DNA of 64,000 nucleotides from an uncultured Lachnospiraceae bacterium. GTDB taxonomy: Bacteria; Bacillota; Clostridia; Lachnospirales; Lachnospiraceae. The stretch covers positions 1 to 64,000 of the forward strand of contig CAJUDY010000007.1 of the NCBI GenBank assembly GCA_910584945.1, written 5' to 3'. Of this stretch, positions 18,383 through 27,537 are shown piece after piece. The notes under the pieces were generated by a model. It was not told where the DNA came from. It saw only the letters and a program-made list of their open reading frames with translations, and made no database searches. Made by a program: the position numbers and the translations under genes. Position 1 is the stretch's first letter, and every line of letters begins with the position of its first letter.

Positions 18383-19555
18383 TTACTTTTCCGGATACAG
18401 CAGCCCTTCCAGCGTGGGCTGGAACCCGAACTGCGCTTTCAGCGCTTCCACCTCCCGGAGGGCTTCCTCGCGCACGGACTTTGGCTGTACGGTCCGCACC
18501 GCCCGGATCAGAAGATTCTTCGGCGTGTGGGACAGGTCCACGAACTCTAGAAGCTGGGTCTTATAACCCCAGGCGGTCAGGAGATTCCCCCGGACGGCGT
18601 CGGTCATCAGTGCGGCGGCCCGCTCCTTTATGATACCGTAACGGGTGAGAATGGACAGCTCCCCGCCTTTCATCTGCCGGTTCAACTCGTACTGGCAACA
18701 AGGCACCGAGAAGATCAGCTTCGCCTTCCAGCGGACGGCATGATAAAGAGCATAATCCGTGGCCGTGTCGCAGGCGTGCAGCGAGATCACCATGTCCACC
18801 GGATACGGACAGTCGTAGCCGCCGATATCCCCCACTTCAAAATGCAGTCCCTCGTAGCCGTATTTTTCGGCGGCCCGGCTGCAGTTCTCGATCACTTCTT
18901 TTTTCAGGTCCAGGCCGATGATCCGCACCTTGCGCCCCTTTACTTCCGTCAAATAATAATACAGGATAAAAGTCAGATAAGACTTCCCGCAGCCAAAGTC
19001 GATGACCGTGAGTCTGCGGTCCGAAGGAAGGCTTTCGATCTCATCGTCGATCAGCTCCACAAAACGGTTGATCTGCCGGTACTTGTCGTACATGGAGCAG
19101 ACCACCTTCCCCTCCCCGGTGAAGATTCCCATGTCCACAAGGGGCGGAATCACATGTCCTTCTTCCAGAATATAGCGCTTCTTTCGATTATGCTCCGCCT
19201 GTTCCTTCGGCGCTTGGGTAGTCCGTTTTTTCCCGGCAGAAACTTTTCCGCCTTTGGAGATCCGGATGGTATGCTCCCACTCGCCGTCCCAGCCGTTGCA
19301 CTGCCGATAGGTATCCGTCAACTTCTTTAGAATGTATTCCGCTGAATCTTCCTCTGAAAACTTCTCATGAAAGACCTGTTTTTCCGTATACTTCTCCGCC
19401 TGCCAGTACCCGCCCTGACGGTTCAGGACGATTTTCCGGTAGGATGTTTCCCCGAAAGGCCCTTCCGATCCTCGTTTTCTCGGATTACTTAAAATCAGTT
19501 TATAGGGATGCGCCCCGAAAAGCGCATACACCATCTGCCGCAGACTTCCCTCCAT
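18383..19555 (-). CDS. SAM-dependent methyltransferase (Methyltransf_32-like)
   Basis: A 390-residue protein. The C-terminal half is a Rossmann methyltransferase with the SAM-binding IDFGCGKSYLTF and the HACDTATDYAL block, as in the Methyltransf_32 family. The N-terminal 150 residues are less conserved and include a basic linker. Substrate unknown; family members are often linked to RNA or small-molecule methylation. It begins 6 bp after the Hsp70 gene, and the ribosome site GGGAG lies within the last codons of that gene, so translation is probably coupled. The next gene is the AlaX-like editing protein. Confidence 0.82.
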   Translation of the reverse strand: MEGSLRQMVYALFGAHPYKLILSNPRKRGSEGPFGETSYRKIVLNRQGGYWQAEKYTEKQVFHEKFSEEDSAEYILKKLTDTYRQCNGWDGEWEHTIRISKGGKVSAGKKRTTQAPKEQAEHNRKKRYILEEGHVIPPLVDMGIFTGEGKVVCSMYDKYRQINRFVELIDDEIESLPSDRRLTVIDFGCGKSYLTFILYYYLTEVKGRKVRIIGLDLKKEVIENCSRAAEKYGYEGLHFEVGDIGGYDCPYPVDMVISLHACDTATDYALYHAVRWKAKLIFSVPCCQYELNRQMKGGELSILTRYGIIKERAAALMTDAVRGNLLTAWGYKTQLLEFVDLSHTPKNLLIRAVRTVQPKSVREEALREVEALKAQFGFQPTLEGLLYPEK

Positions 19556-19561
19556 GTCCGC

Positions 19562-21256
19562 CTACTCCCACTCGTCCAGCTTTTCCAGGAATTCTACCAG
19601 TTCCTGCTTGGTCTTGGCGATCTGCTCCTGGTCGTAGGAGTTCAGCGCATGCTCGAACTTGCGCAGCACCTGCTCCACCTGGGTTCGCTTATAGCCGAGG
19701 CTTTCCTCATAGATCCGCTCTCCCCTAAGGAGCAGCACCTTGTTCTCCTCCTTATCCCTCGGATGAATCTTCAGATAAGACAAAGTCTCCAGGCGCTCCT
19801 CAATCTCTTCCTCACTCATGTTAAGATTCCGGTCCTTGAACACCTGGCGGACTTTCTTGCCGCTGGAGATCACCTTCACCTCCACCTCCAGGATGGAATT
19901 GATGTCGTAGGTGTAGGTCACGTCCACCGCTTCCTCCCCAGCCTTCCCGGCAGGAACGTCGATCATCAGCTCTCCCAAGGACAGGTTGTTGACCGCGAAC
20001 CGGCTCTCGCCCTGGAGAATATGAATCCGGATCTTGGTCTGGTTGTCCCGAACCGTATAGAGCCGCTCAGTCCGACTAGCCGGGATTACCGTGTTGCGCT
20101 CAATGATCGGGAGAAAGACCCCGTTCTCGAACCGGTGCTCCTCGTACTCTCTGACCACCTCCGTCCCCAGGGTAAAGGGACATACGTCTGTCAGGATCAC
20201 CTCCCGGATGCCTTCCCGGCGCTCCTTCATGGCCGCCTGGATCGCGGCTCCCAGAGCCACAGTCTCGTCGGGATTCAGGTTGGTATCCGGAATCATATGG
20301 AACAATTTTCCCGCAAACTTACGAATCACCGGAGACTTGGTGGCCCCGCCCACCAGCACCACTTTGTCAATATCGGACAGCCGGATATGCGCGTCCTTTA
20401 AGCTGCGCTTCACCGGTTGGCGGATGCGGTCCAAAAGCTCCTCGCAGGCCTCCTCATAGTCCGAAAGTTCCACCTGGAAGCAGTATTCTTCTCCGCCAAC
20501 GCTGCACTTCATCTCGGAGGTGCGGGAGGTGCCGAAACCGAACTTGCAAAGCTCCGCCTGCTTGCGGATATGCCTGCTGGCCTTTTCACTCAGGGTATAG
20601 CGGTTGATCTGGGGAAATTTCTCATAGAACATCTTCTCCAGCACGGCGGTGAAGTCTTCTCCTCCCAGAAAATTGTCCCCGGCCACAGCGTGGACTTCCA
20701 AAATCGTATCGTACAGTTCCAGAATGGACACATCGAAGGTCCCGCCGCCCAGGTCAAAGACCAGGAAACGCGCCTGCCCTTTCTGCTGCCAAAGCCCGTA
20801 GGCGATAGCAGCCGCCGTGGGTTCGCTGATGATCCTCTCCACCTTCAGTCCTGCCAACTCTCCGGCGCGCTTGGTGGCGCGTCTTCTGGCATCGTTGAAG
20901 TAAGCCGGAACGCTGATGACAGCCTCCGTCACTTCTTCTCCCAGGTAGACTTCCGCGTCTTCTTTCAGAAATCGCAGCACAAAGGAAGAAAGTTCCTCCG
21001 CCGTAAAGGACTTCTCCCCGAGAGAGAACTTTTTGTTGCTGCCCATACTTCGCTTAAACAGGGAGGCTCCGCTGTCCGGATAAAGCAGCATCCGTTCTGC
21101 CGCCGATTCTCCCACATAAATCTGGCCCTCCTCGTCAATGCTCACCACCGACGGCGTCATGGGTTTTCCCAGACGGTTGGGGATTATCTTCGGGCCGTCT
21201 TCCGTATAATATGCCACGAGACTGTTCGTGGTCCCAAGATCAATTCCTACGATCAT
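19562..21256 (-). CDS. HscC-type Hsp70 chaperone
   Basis: A 564-residue Hsp70, shorter than DnaK (about 610-640) and close to HscC. The ATPase domain starts MIVGIDLGTTNSLVAYY and has the phosphate loop FLVFDLGGGTFDVSIL and the adenosine motif VVLVGGATKSP. The substrate domain begins near residue 370 (LTDVCPFTLGTEV). The C-terminal lid is short and lacks the DnaK-type EEVD-like tail. Its ATG overlaps the stop of the upstream J-like/TPR gene by 4 bp, so the two are translated together and probably work as a pair, as HscC does with DjlB/DjlC in Escherichia coli. Clients are unknown. Confidence 0.9.
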   Translation of the reverse strand: MIVGIDLGTTNSLVAYYTEDGPKIIPNRLGKPMTPSVVSIDEEGQIYVGESAAERMLLYPDSGASLFKRSMGSNKKFSLGEKSFTAEELSSFVLRFLKEDAEVYLGEEVTEAVISVPAYFNDARRRATKRAGELAGLKVERIISEPTAAAIAYGLWQQKGQARFLVFDLGGGTFDVSILELYDTILEVHAVAGDNFLGGEDFTAVLEKMFYEKFPQINRYTLSEKASRHIRKQAELCKFGFGTSRTSEMKCSVGGEEYCFQVELSDYEEACEELLDRIRQPVKRSLKDAHIRLSDIDKVVLVGGATKSPVIRKFAGKLFHMIPDTNLNPDETVALGAAIQAAMKERREGIREVILTDVCPFTLGTEVVREYEEHRFENGVFLPIIERNTVIPASRTERLYTVRDNQTKIRIHILQGESRFAVNNLSLGELMIDVPAGKAGEEAVDVTYTYDINSILEVEVKVISSGKKVRQVFKDRNLNMSEEEIEERLETLSYLKIHPRDKEENKVLLLRGERIYEESLGYKRTQVEQVLRKFEHALNSYDQEQIAKTKQELVEFLEKLDEWE

Positions 21257-24200
21257 CTGTCTATTTTCATCTCCTTACGAAGTTTTTTCACTATTTCCTG
21301 AAGCTCCAGTTCCACCGGACAAAGCTCCAGCGCCTTTTCATACTGCGCAAGCGCGTCCGCCTTCCGGCCCTCGCCCAGACACAGATAATAAAGCCCCAGA
21401 TTCCGGTATTTCTCATAGCACTCTGCGTTCCTGCAGTGCTCGCACCGGTAGCCGGCGTCCATCAGCCGGAACATATTGTAGGCCTTGCCAAACTCACCCA
21501 TATACAGATAGCATTCCCCGATCCTGGACAAATGCAGCGGCCGCTTGGCCGTGTAGGAGAGGTAGGCGTCCTCGGATGCCGCCTCTTCCAGATAAAGGTC
21601 ATAAGCAATCTTTGCATGCTCCTTCGCCTTCTCAAAATGCTTCAGCAGATAGTGAAGCCTTGCCTGGAACCGCTCATTGCCGGCCCGGGCAATCCGGGAC
21701 GCTTTCCATTCATGGCAGGCCCGTCCTTTATTCGCTTTTTCCAGAATCCGAAGAGCGCCGGCGTAGTCAAAATACTGATTCATCAGCCGCTCGGCGTAAT
21801 CGGTACAGCGCAGATAAGCGTCCTCTTTGATATCCGCGGTCTGGATCGCTTTTTTGTAATAGCCCTTTGCCTTCCTAGGCTGTCCCTTGGCAAACCAGAC
21901 GTCTCCGATCTTCAAGAGGTATTCCTTGTCGTTCCACTTGCTGCCCGCGGTCTCGTAGGAGGCAATGGCGTGTTCATAATCCTTCAGATAGAAATACAGG
22001 TCGCCGATCTCCTCGTAGAACACCGTCCGGTCCGGATACCAGGCAAGATCCAGCTGATAGCACTCAATGGCCCGCTCATAATCCCCCAGGATCTCATAGC
22101 AGTCCGCCATATTGCTGTAGGGGAACACTCGCTTGTCATTCTGCTTTTTCAGCATCTCCAGCGCTTTCTCATACATCTCAATGCTTTTTTCATACTCGCC
22201 CATATGCTTCAGGCTGTAACCGATGTTGTTGAAGGCTGCCCAGTCCTCGGGCTGGTAGGTAAGCGCTTTTTCAAAATCCTTGATGGCTTTTTGAAGGCGC
22301 ATTGCCGCCCGGTGCATCAGCCCCCGGTGTACCAGGATATAGCAGTTTTCCCGTATCTCCACCTGCCGGTCAATGTAGCGGATGGCATTCTTATATTCCT
22401 GAAGTGCATAGTTCTTCCGATACCGCTCCATATAAAGGTCTGCGATTTTCTCATTCACATCCCGATAGGTATCATGAAACTCTGCGGCCTTCAGATACTG
22501 CTCCAGCGCCAGATCTTTTTCTCCCAGCGCCTCCCGGCAGCAGCCGATTCCATAGTAGTATCCCGCAGTCTCATCGTAGTCTTCTTTCGCTGCCTCGTAA
22601 GCGGCCAGGGCTCCCCGGTAATCTTCCTTGCAGCGGAGAATCTCTCCCTTCACCATAAAATACTGGCATTTGGAAGGATTCTGCCGGATGGCCTCCCCAA
22701 GATAGGTGAGCGCGGTGTCGAACCGATCGTCATCCCAGTGGAGGAGCGCAATCTCAAAGAGGATTTCGGACGGGTCCTCCATGTCCGTCTCCGACGGATG
22801 GACGGAAGCTTTCAGCTCGATCAGTATCCTCAAAGGCTCCTTCCGGTCCTCCTCGCTCTGGGACAGGTACCTTAGGATCTTTGCCTGGCAGAATTTCAGC
22901 CAGTCGCTGAATTCCACCTGATTCTCCACGGCTCTCTCAATCACGCCTTTGGCATCCTCGTACTGATCATAGATCAAAAACACCCGGGCCGCCAGAAGAT
23001 ACGGCTTATAATAACCGGGATAAATTTCTATGGCCCGGTAATAGTCGTCCACCACGCCCTGGGCATTGTGCATCTCAAAATACGCCTGCTGACGGGTCAG
23101 GTACGCCGGATAATAGCCGCCGTCCAGATTCAGGATCTGATCGCACTTGTCCACGGCCTTCTCATATTCCTGAGTAGCCACCCATACCTCCGCCAGATTG
23201 CACATGGCTCCCAGACGGTCATAAAGATCGTTATTCTCCTCCTCCGCCCGCGTAAGGTATGCAGCCGCCTCGCCATATTCCTTCACCTTGGACAAACTGA
23301 TTCCAAGCATCAGACAGGCGGTTCCTTTTCTGCGGAAACGCTTCTTCGCCTCCTCGCTCCCGTCGTCCACGGTCTCCTCGATCAGGGAGAGCCAGAGTTT
23401 CAGCTCCGGAATCGCCTCTTTGTCCCTGCCAAGCGCCGCCAGCACCCGGCCTTTCAGATTATGGTAACTGTAGAAGATGTTCTCTCCCGGTTCCACCCTG
23501 TCGAGAATCCGGATAGCTTCTTCCGCATTCTTATTCTGATATTCGCACCAGGCCGTCTCCACCCGAAGAGCGTCCTTTTCTTCCTCCTGATCGCTTTCTT
23601 CAATCTGCCGCGCATACTTTTTCAAAAGCAGTTCATTGGCACGCTCTATGTACTGGTCCGCTCTCTGGCCGGAGCCGTCCTCCTCCCACAGATCCAGCGC
23701 CATCTCCTTGGCCTGTTCCGCCGTGTCTTCGGACTCCAGATAGTACTTGATGATGCCGATCCGGGAGTTAAAAGCCCCCTCCGACTGCTTCCACCAGGAG
23801 AAGGCTTTCTCCTTCTCTCCCGCGTCCCACATAAGATCCGCCGCCCGGGATACCAGATAACCGTCCCCCGGATAATCCCGGGTAAGCGCCTCCGCCATCG
23901 AAAGGGCTTCCTCCATCCTTCCCTGATATTGCAGAAGCTTCATCCGCTCCGCTTCCTCCCAGGGATACCAGACGCCGTAGGCCGGAAGAAGTGAGAGCTT
24001 CTCCTCCGCCTGCTCGAATTCGTTCTGGTCGCACAGTCCGCGGATCTCCATATAAGTCTGGATATAACCGTCCACATTCGTCTTCTCCGGAAGTACCGAC
24101 GGGTCCCGGAGCTTCATTCTGGAAAAATCCACGAAGTAATCGTACTCCATGTAATGCCGCGCGTAGTTCAGAAAATCCGCCGGATACCGCTCCTTCAAAG

Positions 24201-24639
24201 CTTCATAATCTTCCTGAATCTGCAGCTCCTGATTCAGGCACAGCCAGACCTCCCTGGGAAGATAGAAGTGAGACAAAAGCCAGCCAAACAGAGCCTCTCT
24301 GGCGTCCAGAGACGTATCCAGACCCTGGCAGACTTCGTCCTTCAGCAAGGCCTCCCACCGCTCCACCTGATCCCGGCTTTCAAAATTTTGATATACCTGA
24401 TCGATCCGGTCAATCCAAAGATCAATCTCCGTCTTCTCTTTCTCTTCTTCTCCTTCTTCCTCCTCCGCTTCCCGAAGCAGCGAAAGTGCGCCCTCATAGG
24501 CCTCCCGGAGTCTGCGGAAGCCCTCCGGATCGTCTTCCGGATTCGTTGTCCTCAGCTTTTTCATATAAGAGGCCTTTACCGCCCGCTCATCCGTCAGTTC
24601 CTCTAATTCCAGTATATGGAGCATCAGTTCCTTTTCCAT
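21253..24639 (-). CDS. Large TPR protein with an HPD-less J-like N-terminus
   Basis: A 1128-residue protein. Residues about 1-55 resemble the later helices of a J domain (YMKKLRTTNPEDDPEGFRRL then REAYEGAL), but the HPD tripeptide that stimulates Hsp70 ATPase is replaced by NPE. A glutamate-rich linker follows near 60-70. From roughly residue 380 to the end there are many 34-residue TPR-like helical pairs, for example NIGYSLKHMGEYEKSIEMYE and GDLYFYLKDYEHAIASYETA. No signal peptide or membrane segment is seen. It is first in the operon and overlaps the Hsp70 gene by 4 bp, so it is likely a co-chaperone or scaffold for it. Confidence 0.85.
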   Translation of the reverse strand: MEKELMLHILELEELTDERAVKASYMKKLRTTNPEDDPEGFRRLREAYEGALSLLREAEEEEGEEEKEKTEIDLWIDRIDQVYQNFESRDQVERWEALLKDEVCQGLDTSLDAREALFGWLLSHFYLPREVWLCLNQELQIQEDYEALKERYPADFLNYARHYMEYDYFVDFSRMKLRDPSVLPEKTNVDGYIQTYMEIRGLCDQNEFEQAEEKLSLLPAYGVWYPWEEAERMKLLQYQGRMEEALSMAEALTRDYPGDGYLVSRAADLMWDAGEKEKAFSWWKQSEGAFNSRIGIIKYYLESEDTAEQAKEMALDLWEEDGSGQRADQYIERANELLLKKYARQIEESDQEEEKDALRVETAWCEYQNKNAEEAIRILDRVEPGENIFYSYHNLKGRVLAALGRDKEAIPELKLWLSLIEETVDDGSEEAKKRFRRKGTACLMLGISLSKVKEYGEAAAYLTRAEEENNDLYDRLGAMCNLAEVWVATQEYEKAVDKCDQILNLDGGYYPAYLTRQQAYFEMHNAQGVVDDYYRAIEIYPGYYKPYLLAARVFLIYDQYEDAKGVIERAVENQVEFSDWLKFCQAKILRYLSQSEEDRKEPLRILIELKASVHPSETDMEDPSEILFEIALLHWDDDRFDTALTYLGEAIRQNPSKCQYFMVKGEILRCKEDYRGALAAYEAAKEDYDETAGYYYGIGCCREALGEKDLALEQYLKAAEFHDTYRDVNEKIADLYMERYRKNYALQEYKNAIRYIDRQVEIRENCYILVHRGLMHRAAMRLQKAIKDFEKALTYQPEDWAAFNNIGYSLKHMGEYEKSIEMYEKALEMLKKQNDKRVFPYSNMADCYEILGDYERAIECYQLDLAWYPDRTVFYEEIGDLYFYLKDYEHAIASYETAGSKWNDKEYLLKIGDVWFAKGQPRKAKGYYKKAIQTADIKEDAYLRCTDYAERLMNQYFDYAGALRILEKANKGRACHEWKASRIARAGNERFQARLHYLLKHFEKAKEHAKIAYDLYLEEAASEDAYLSYTAKRPLHLSRIGECYLYMGEFGKAYNMFRLMDAGYRCEHCRNAECYEKYRNLGLYYLCLGEGRKADALAQYEKALELCPVELELQEIVKKLRKEMKIDR

Positions 24640-24748
24640 AAATCATCCTACCCCTTTAAACTCGTTACACATCCAGATCTCCCATTCCATATAGACAGTA
24701 TAACACTTTTTGCGTCCGTTGAGTAGCCAAAAATAAGATACCAGCAAA

Positions 24749-24780
24749 AACGCCTGACGCGAAAGTTCCCGACAGGCGTT
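24749..24780 (-). terminator. Intrinsic terminator of the putP-like gene
   Basis: AACGCCTG (24749-24756) pairs with CAGGCGTT (24773-24780). On the minus strand the stem is followed by TTTTTG. The symporter gene stops at 24799. Confidence 0.85.
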
Positions 24781-24798
24781 GTTTTGCTTAAAATAAAT

Positions 24799-26328
24799 TT
24801 ATTTCATGGATGCTACCCGGTCGAATTCGTCCTGAATCTCTTCGGAGGGCTCCTCCGTGGCGAGGCTGACCGCCACGTTCACTGCCAGTGCCACGAGGAA
24901 CGCCGGAAGTAGTTCATAGATGCCAAGAACGCCGCCCATGGGGCGCACAAGGAATTTCCACACGAAGACCATCACGCCTCCGCTCAACATTCCCGCAAGC
25001 GCTCCCTGGAGATTGGACCGCTTCCAGAACAGGGCCAGAAGGACCAGCGGACCGAAGGAAGCGCCGAAGCCCGCCCAGGCGAAGGATACGATCTGGAACA
25101 CGGAGCTGTTGGAGTCTCTGGCGATCACCATACCGATCACGGCGATGATCAGCACCGTCACCCGCGCCACCAGCATTCCGGTCTTCTCATCCATATCTTT
25201 GACCAGCACCTCTTTTAAAATGTTCTGGGAAGCGCTGGAGGACGCCGCCAGAAGCTGAGAGTCCGCCGTGGACATAGTCGCCGCCAGGATACCCGCCAGA
25301 ATCACGCCTGCCACCAGAGCGGCCAGAACTCCGTGCCTGGAGATCACATCCGCAATGGTGATGATGATCGTCTCCGCATCCGACAGAGCCGGGATCGTGC
25401 CGACCTTCGTCATGGCATTGCCGATCACGCCGATGAAGATCGCTACGCTCATGGAGATCACCACCCAGATGGAAGCGACTCTTCTGGAGAGGCTCAGCTT
25501 TTCCGCATCTTCGATAGCCATAAAGCGCAGCAGCACATGGGGCATCCCGAAGTATCCAAGCCCCCAAGCCAGCATGGAAGCAATGGTCAAAGCTCCGTAG
25601 GGAGCCGCCGTACCGGTGGCCGGATCGTGGATCTGTACCAGACTGAAATATCCGGCCATGGATCTGGCATTGCCGATCACGGCGCCGAGGCCTCCCACAT
25701 TGCTGATGCCAAAGCCAAACACCACGATGATGGCAATGGTCATGATAATGCTCTGAAGAAAATCCGAGGTGCTGGCTGCCAGAAAACCTCCCAGGGTGGT
25801 GTAAGCGACAATGACCACCGCGCTTATAATCATAGCCGGCAGATAATCCCAGCCGAACAGGCTGGAAAACAGTTTGCCGCAGGCCGCGAAGCCGGAAGCC
25901 GTATACGGTACAAAGAAAATGATAATCAGCGCCGCCGCCAGCACGGACAGGATCTTCTTCTCATCCCGGTAGCGGTTGGAGAAGAACAGGGGCAGGGTTG
26001 TTGCGTTGCCGCACTCGTGGGTGTAATGACGAAGCCGCCTCGCCACCACCAGCCAGTTTACATAAGTTCCGACAGCAAGACCGATGGCGGTCCATGCCGC
26101 GTCCGCAAGGCCGGTCACGTAGGCCACGCCCGGAAGCCCCATCAGAAGCCAGCTGCTCATATCCGACGCCTCCGCGCTCATGGCAGTGACAAAGGGCCCC
26201 AGCTTTCTTCCTCCCAGATAAAAGTCTTCGGTGGTGTGATTTTTGCGGGCAAGGTAAACGCCCATGCCGACCACCACCGCCAGATAGGCAACGATGGCAA
26301 AAAGCATCAGTAAACTTGTGGATGTCAT
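24799..26328 (-). CDS. putP: Sodium:solute symporter, PutP (proline) type
   Basis: A 509-residue integral membrane protein with about 13 hydrophobic segments. It has the sodium/solute symporter blocks FYLGGRKLGPFVTAMSAEAS, SDMSSWLLMGLPG and GFGASFGPLVLLALFWKR. The SAEASDMSSWLLMGLPG block is very close to PutP, the sodium-coupled proline importer, though related substrates cannot be excluded. It lies downstream of a TetR gene in the same direction with its own promoter, which overlaps a palindrome. A strong terminator follows. No proline catabolic gene is in the window. Confidence 0.9.
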   Translation of the reverse strand: MTSTSLLMLFAIVAYLAVVVGMGVYLARKNHTTEDFYLGGRKLGPFVTAMSAEASDMSSWLLMGLPGVAYVTGLADAAWTAIGLAVGTYVNWLVVARRLRHYTHECGNATTLPLFFSNRYRDEKKILSVLAAALIIIFFVPYTASGFAACGKLFSSLFGWDYLPAMIISAVVIVAYTTLGGFLAASTSDFLQSIIMTIAIIVVFGFGISNVGGLGAVIGNARSMAGYFSLVQIHDPATGTAAPYGALTIASMLAWGLGYFGMPHVLLRFMAIEDAEKLSLSRRVASIWVVISMSVAIFIGVIGNAMTKVGTIPALSDAETIIITIADVISRHGVLAALVAGVILAGILAATMSTADSQLLAASSSASQNILKEVLVKDMDEKTGMLVARVTVLIIAVIGMVIARDSNSSVFQIVSFAWAGFGASFGPLVLLALFWKRSNLQGALAGMLSGGVMVFVWKFLVRPMGGVLGIYELLPAFLVALAVNVAVSLATEEPSEEIQDEFDRVASMK

Positions 26329-26394
26329 ACTTTATTCTCCCTCTCATTCTATATTTGTTCTGCTTAGAAGATACGTATTTACGCACTATTTTTG

Positions 26395-26424
26395 CATTCT
26401 AGCACATTATAGAATGGGATGCAA
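26395..26424 (-). promoter_or_regulatory. putP promoter overlapped by an inverted repeat
   Basis: On the minus strand, TTGCAT (26419-26424) and TAGAAT (26396-26401) are 17 bp apart. CATTCTA (26395-26401) and TAGAATG (26410-26416) form an inverted repeat across the spacer and -10, a typical repressor site. The upstream TetR gene product is the obvious candidate. Confidence 0.6.
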
Positions 26425-26438
26425 TACAGAGTTTAGTA

Positions 26439-26452
26439 TAGAATCTGTTCTA
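26439..26452. promoter_or_regulatory. Second TAGAA/TTCTA palindrome upstream of putP
   Basis: TAGAA (26439-26443) and TTCTA (26448-26452) flank a 4-bp centre. The half-site matches that of the palindrome at 26395-26416, so this could be a second operator for the same regulator. Confidence 0.4.
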
Positions 26453-26486
26453 GTATTCTGTCAGGCTGAGAACTCGCATACAGTAA

Positions 26487-27089
26487 CTATTGGATTATAT
26501 AGTTTACTGTACGAAGGGACGCCAGCATCAGCGGAAGCTTCCTGTCCGCCTCCTGGGTGAGAGAATATTCTCCCTTGCGTAGGCACCACTCATACAGAAG
26601 GGCCCGCTCGCACATGGCGTAGTAGTGGACCATCTCGCTGACGCTTAAAGCATCGGTCAGTTCTCCTCTCTCCCTGCCTCTGGCAATGATCTTCCGAAGC
26701 AGCTTATAGTAGGTGCGGCCATGATCCAGGAGCGGTTTCTCCCCCCGGGTCGTCAACTGGGTGGAGTAAAGCCTTGCCAAAAGTTCCAGATTGATAGACT
26801 CCTCAATCATGGTCAAAAGCTCATGATTCAGATACAGAAGCACTTCGTAGCTGTCTTTATCTTCCGGCAGATCCGGCTCCAGTTCCGCGTACTTTTCATC
26901 CATCATATAGGCCAGGGACCCAAGAAGCGCATCCTTTCCTTCAAAATAATGGTAGAACGAACCCTTGGACGTCCCTGATTCCTCGATGATCTCTTCGATG
27001 GTCGTGTCCTCATACCCCTGCTCATAGAAAAGCTTCCAGGCCGCGGACACAATCTTGCTTTTCGTCTTTTTCAAATTTTTCTTTGCCAT
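26487..27089 (-). CDS. TetR-family transcriptional regulator
   Basis: A 200-residue repressor-type protein. The N-terminal DNA-binding domain (residues about 10-58) has the TetR pattern TIEEIIEESGTSKGSFYHYF. The remainder is a helical ligand-binding domain typical of AcrR-like members. The ATG follows GGAGGAGG closely. It lies 13 bp after the Rrf2 gene and 158 bp before putP, whose promoter carries two similar palindromes, so autoregulation and control of putP are plausible. The ligand is unknown. Confidence 0.9.
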   Translation of the reverse strand: MAKKNLKKTKSKIVSAAWKLFYEQGYEDTTIEEIIEESGTSKGSFYHYFEGKDALLGSLAYMMDEKYAELEPDLPEDKDSYEVLLYLNHELLTMIEESINLELLARLYSTQLTTRGEKPLLDHGRTYYKLLRKIIARGRERGELTDALSVSEMVHYYAMCERALLYEWCLRKGEYSLTQEADRKLPLMLASLRTVNYIIQ

Positions 27090-27102
27090 ATCCTCCTCCA
27101 GT

Positions 27103-27537
27103 CTATATGAAATAGTCCTGTCCGCCCTCCCGGCTCCAGTTCACCAGGTCCTCCAAAGTCACCGTGTCAATGACGCCCCGGATCGCTTCATCCAGGCGTT
27201 TCCACAGGAAAAAGGTAGCGCAGTCGTCTCTTCTTTGGCATCCGGACACTTCCTCATTCAAACAGTCCACTGGAACCATACTTCCTTCCGTCAGCCGAAG
27301 GATCATGCCTGTCGTGTATTCCGACGGCTTTTTGGTCAGATAGTACCCTCCCTGAGGCCCCCGGATACTGCGGACAAAGCCGGCTTTATTCAGTATGGAA
27401 ATAATCTGTTCCATATATTTTTCCGAGATCCCTTGTCGGCTGGCGATCTCTTTCACTCTGATCGGCTTACCGGAATCCGCAAGGGCAAGGTCCAGCATAA
27501 TCCGAAGGGCGTAGCGCCCTCTTGTCGAAATCTTCAT
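27103..27537 (-). CDS. Rrf2/IscR-family regulator with three clustered cysteines
   Basis: A 144-residue winged-helix regulator beginning MKISTRGRYALRIMLDLAL with the recognition region GISEKYMEQIISILNKAGFV. Cys92, Cys100 and Cys106 lie where IscR binds a [2Fe-2S] cluster (Cys92, 98, 104 in Escherichia coli), so iron-sulfur sensing is likely but not proven; the first spacing is longer. The start at 27537 follows GGGAGG, and its ATGA overlaps the hydF stop. A longer frame running further into hydF is rejected because it lacks Rrf2 homology. Coupling to hydF suggests control by iron-sulfur status. Confidence 0.9.
   Translation of the reverse strand: MKISTRGRYALRIMLDLALADSGKPIRVKEIASRQGISEKYMEQIISILNKAGFVRSIRGPQGGYYLTKKPSEYTTGMILRLTEGSMVPVDCLNEEVSGCQRRDDCATFFLWKRLDEAIRGVIDTVTLEDLVNWSREGGQDYFI

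Noticed and set aside
21211..22875. Plus-strand open frame (554 codons) opposite the TPR gene
   Set aside because: It mirrors the TPR coding frame; hydrophobic stretches come from reading Glu/Lys codons backwards. No membrane-protein family is recognised.
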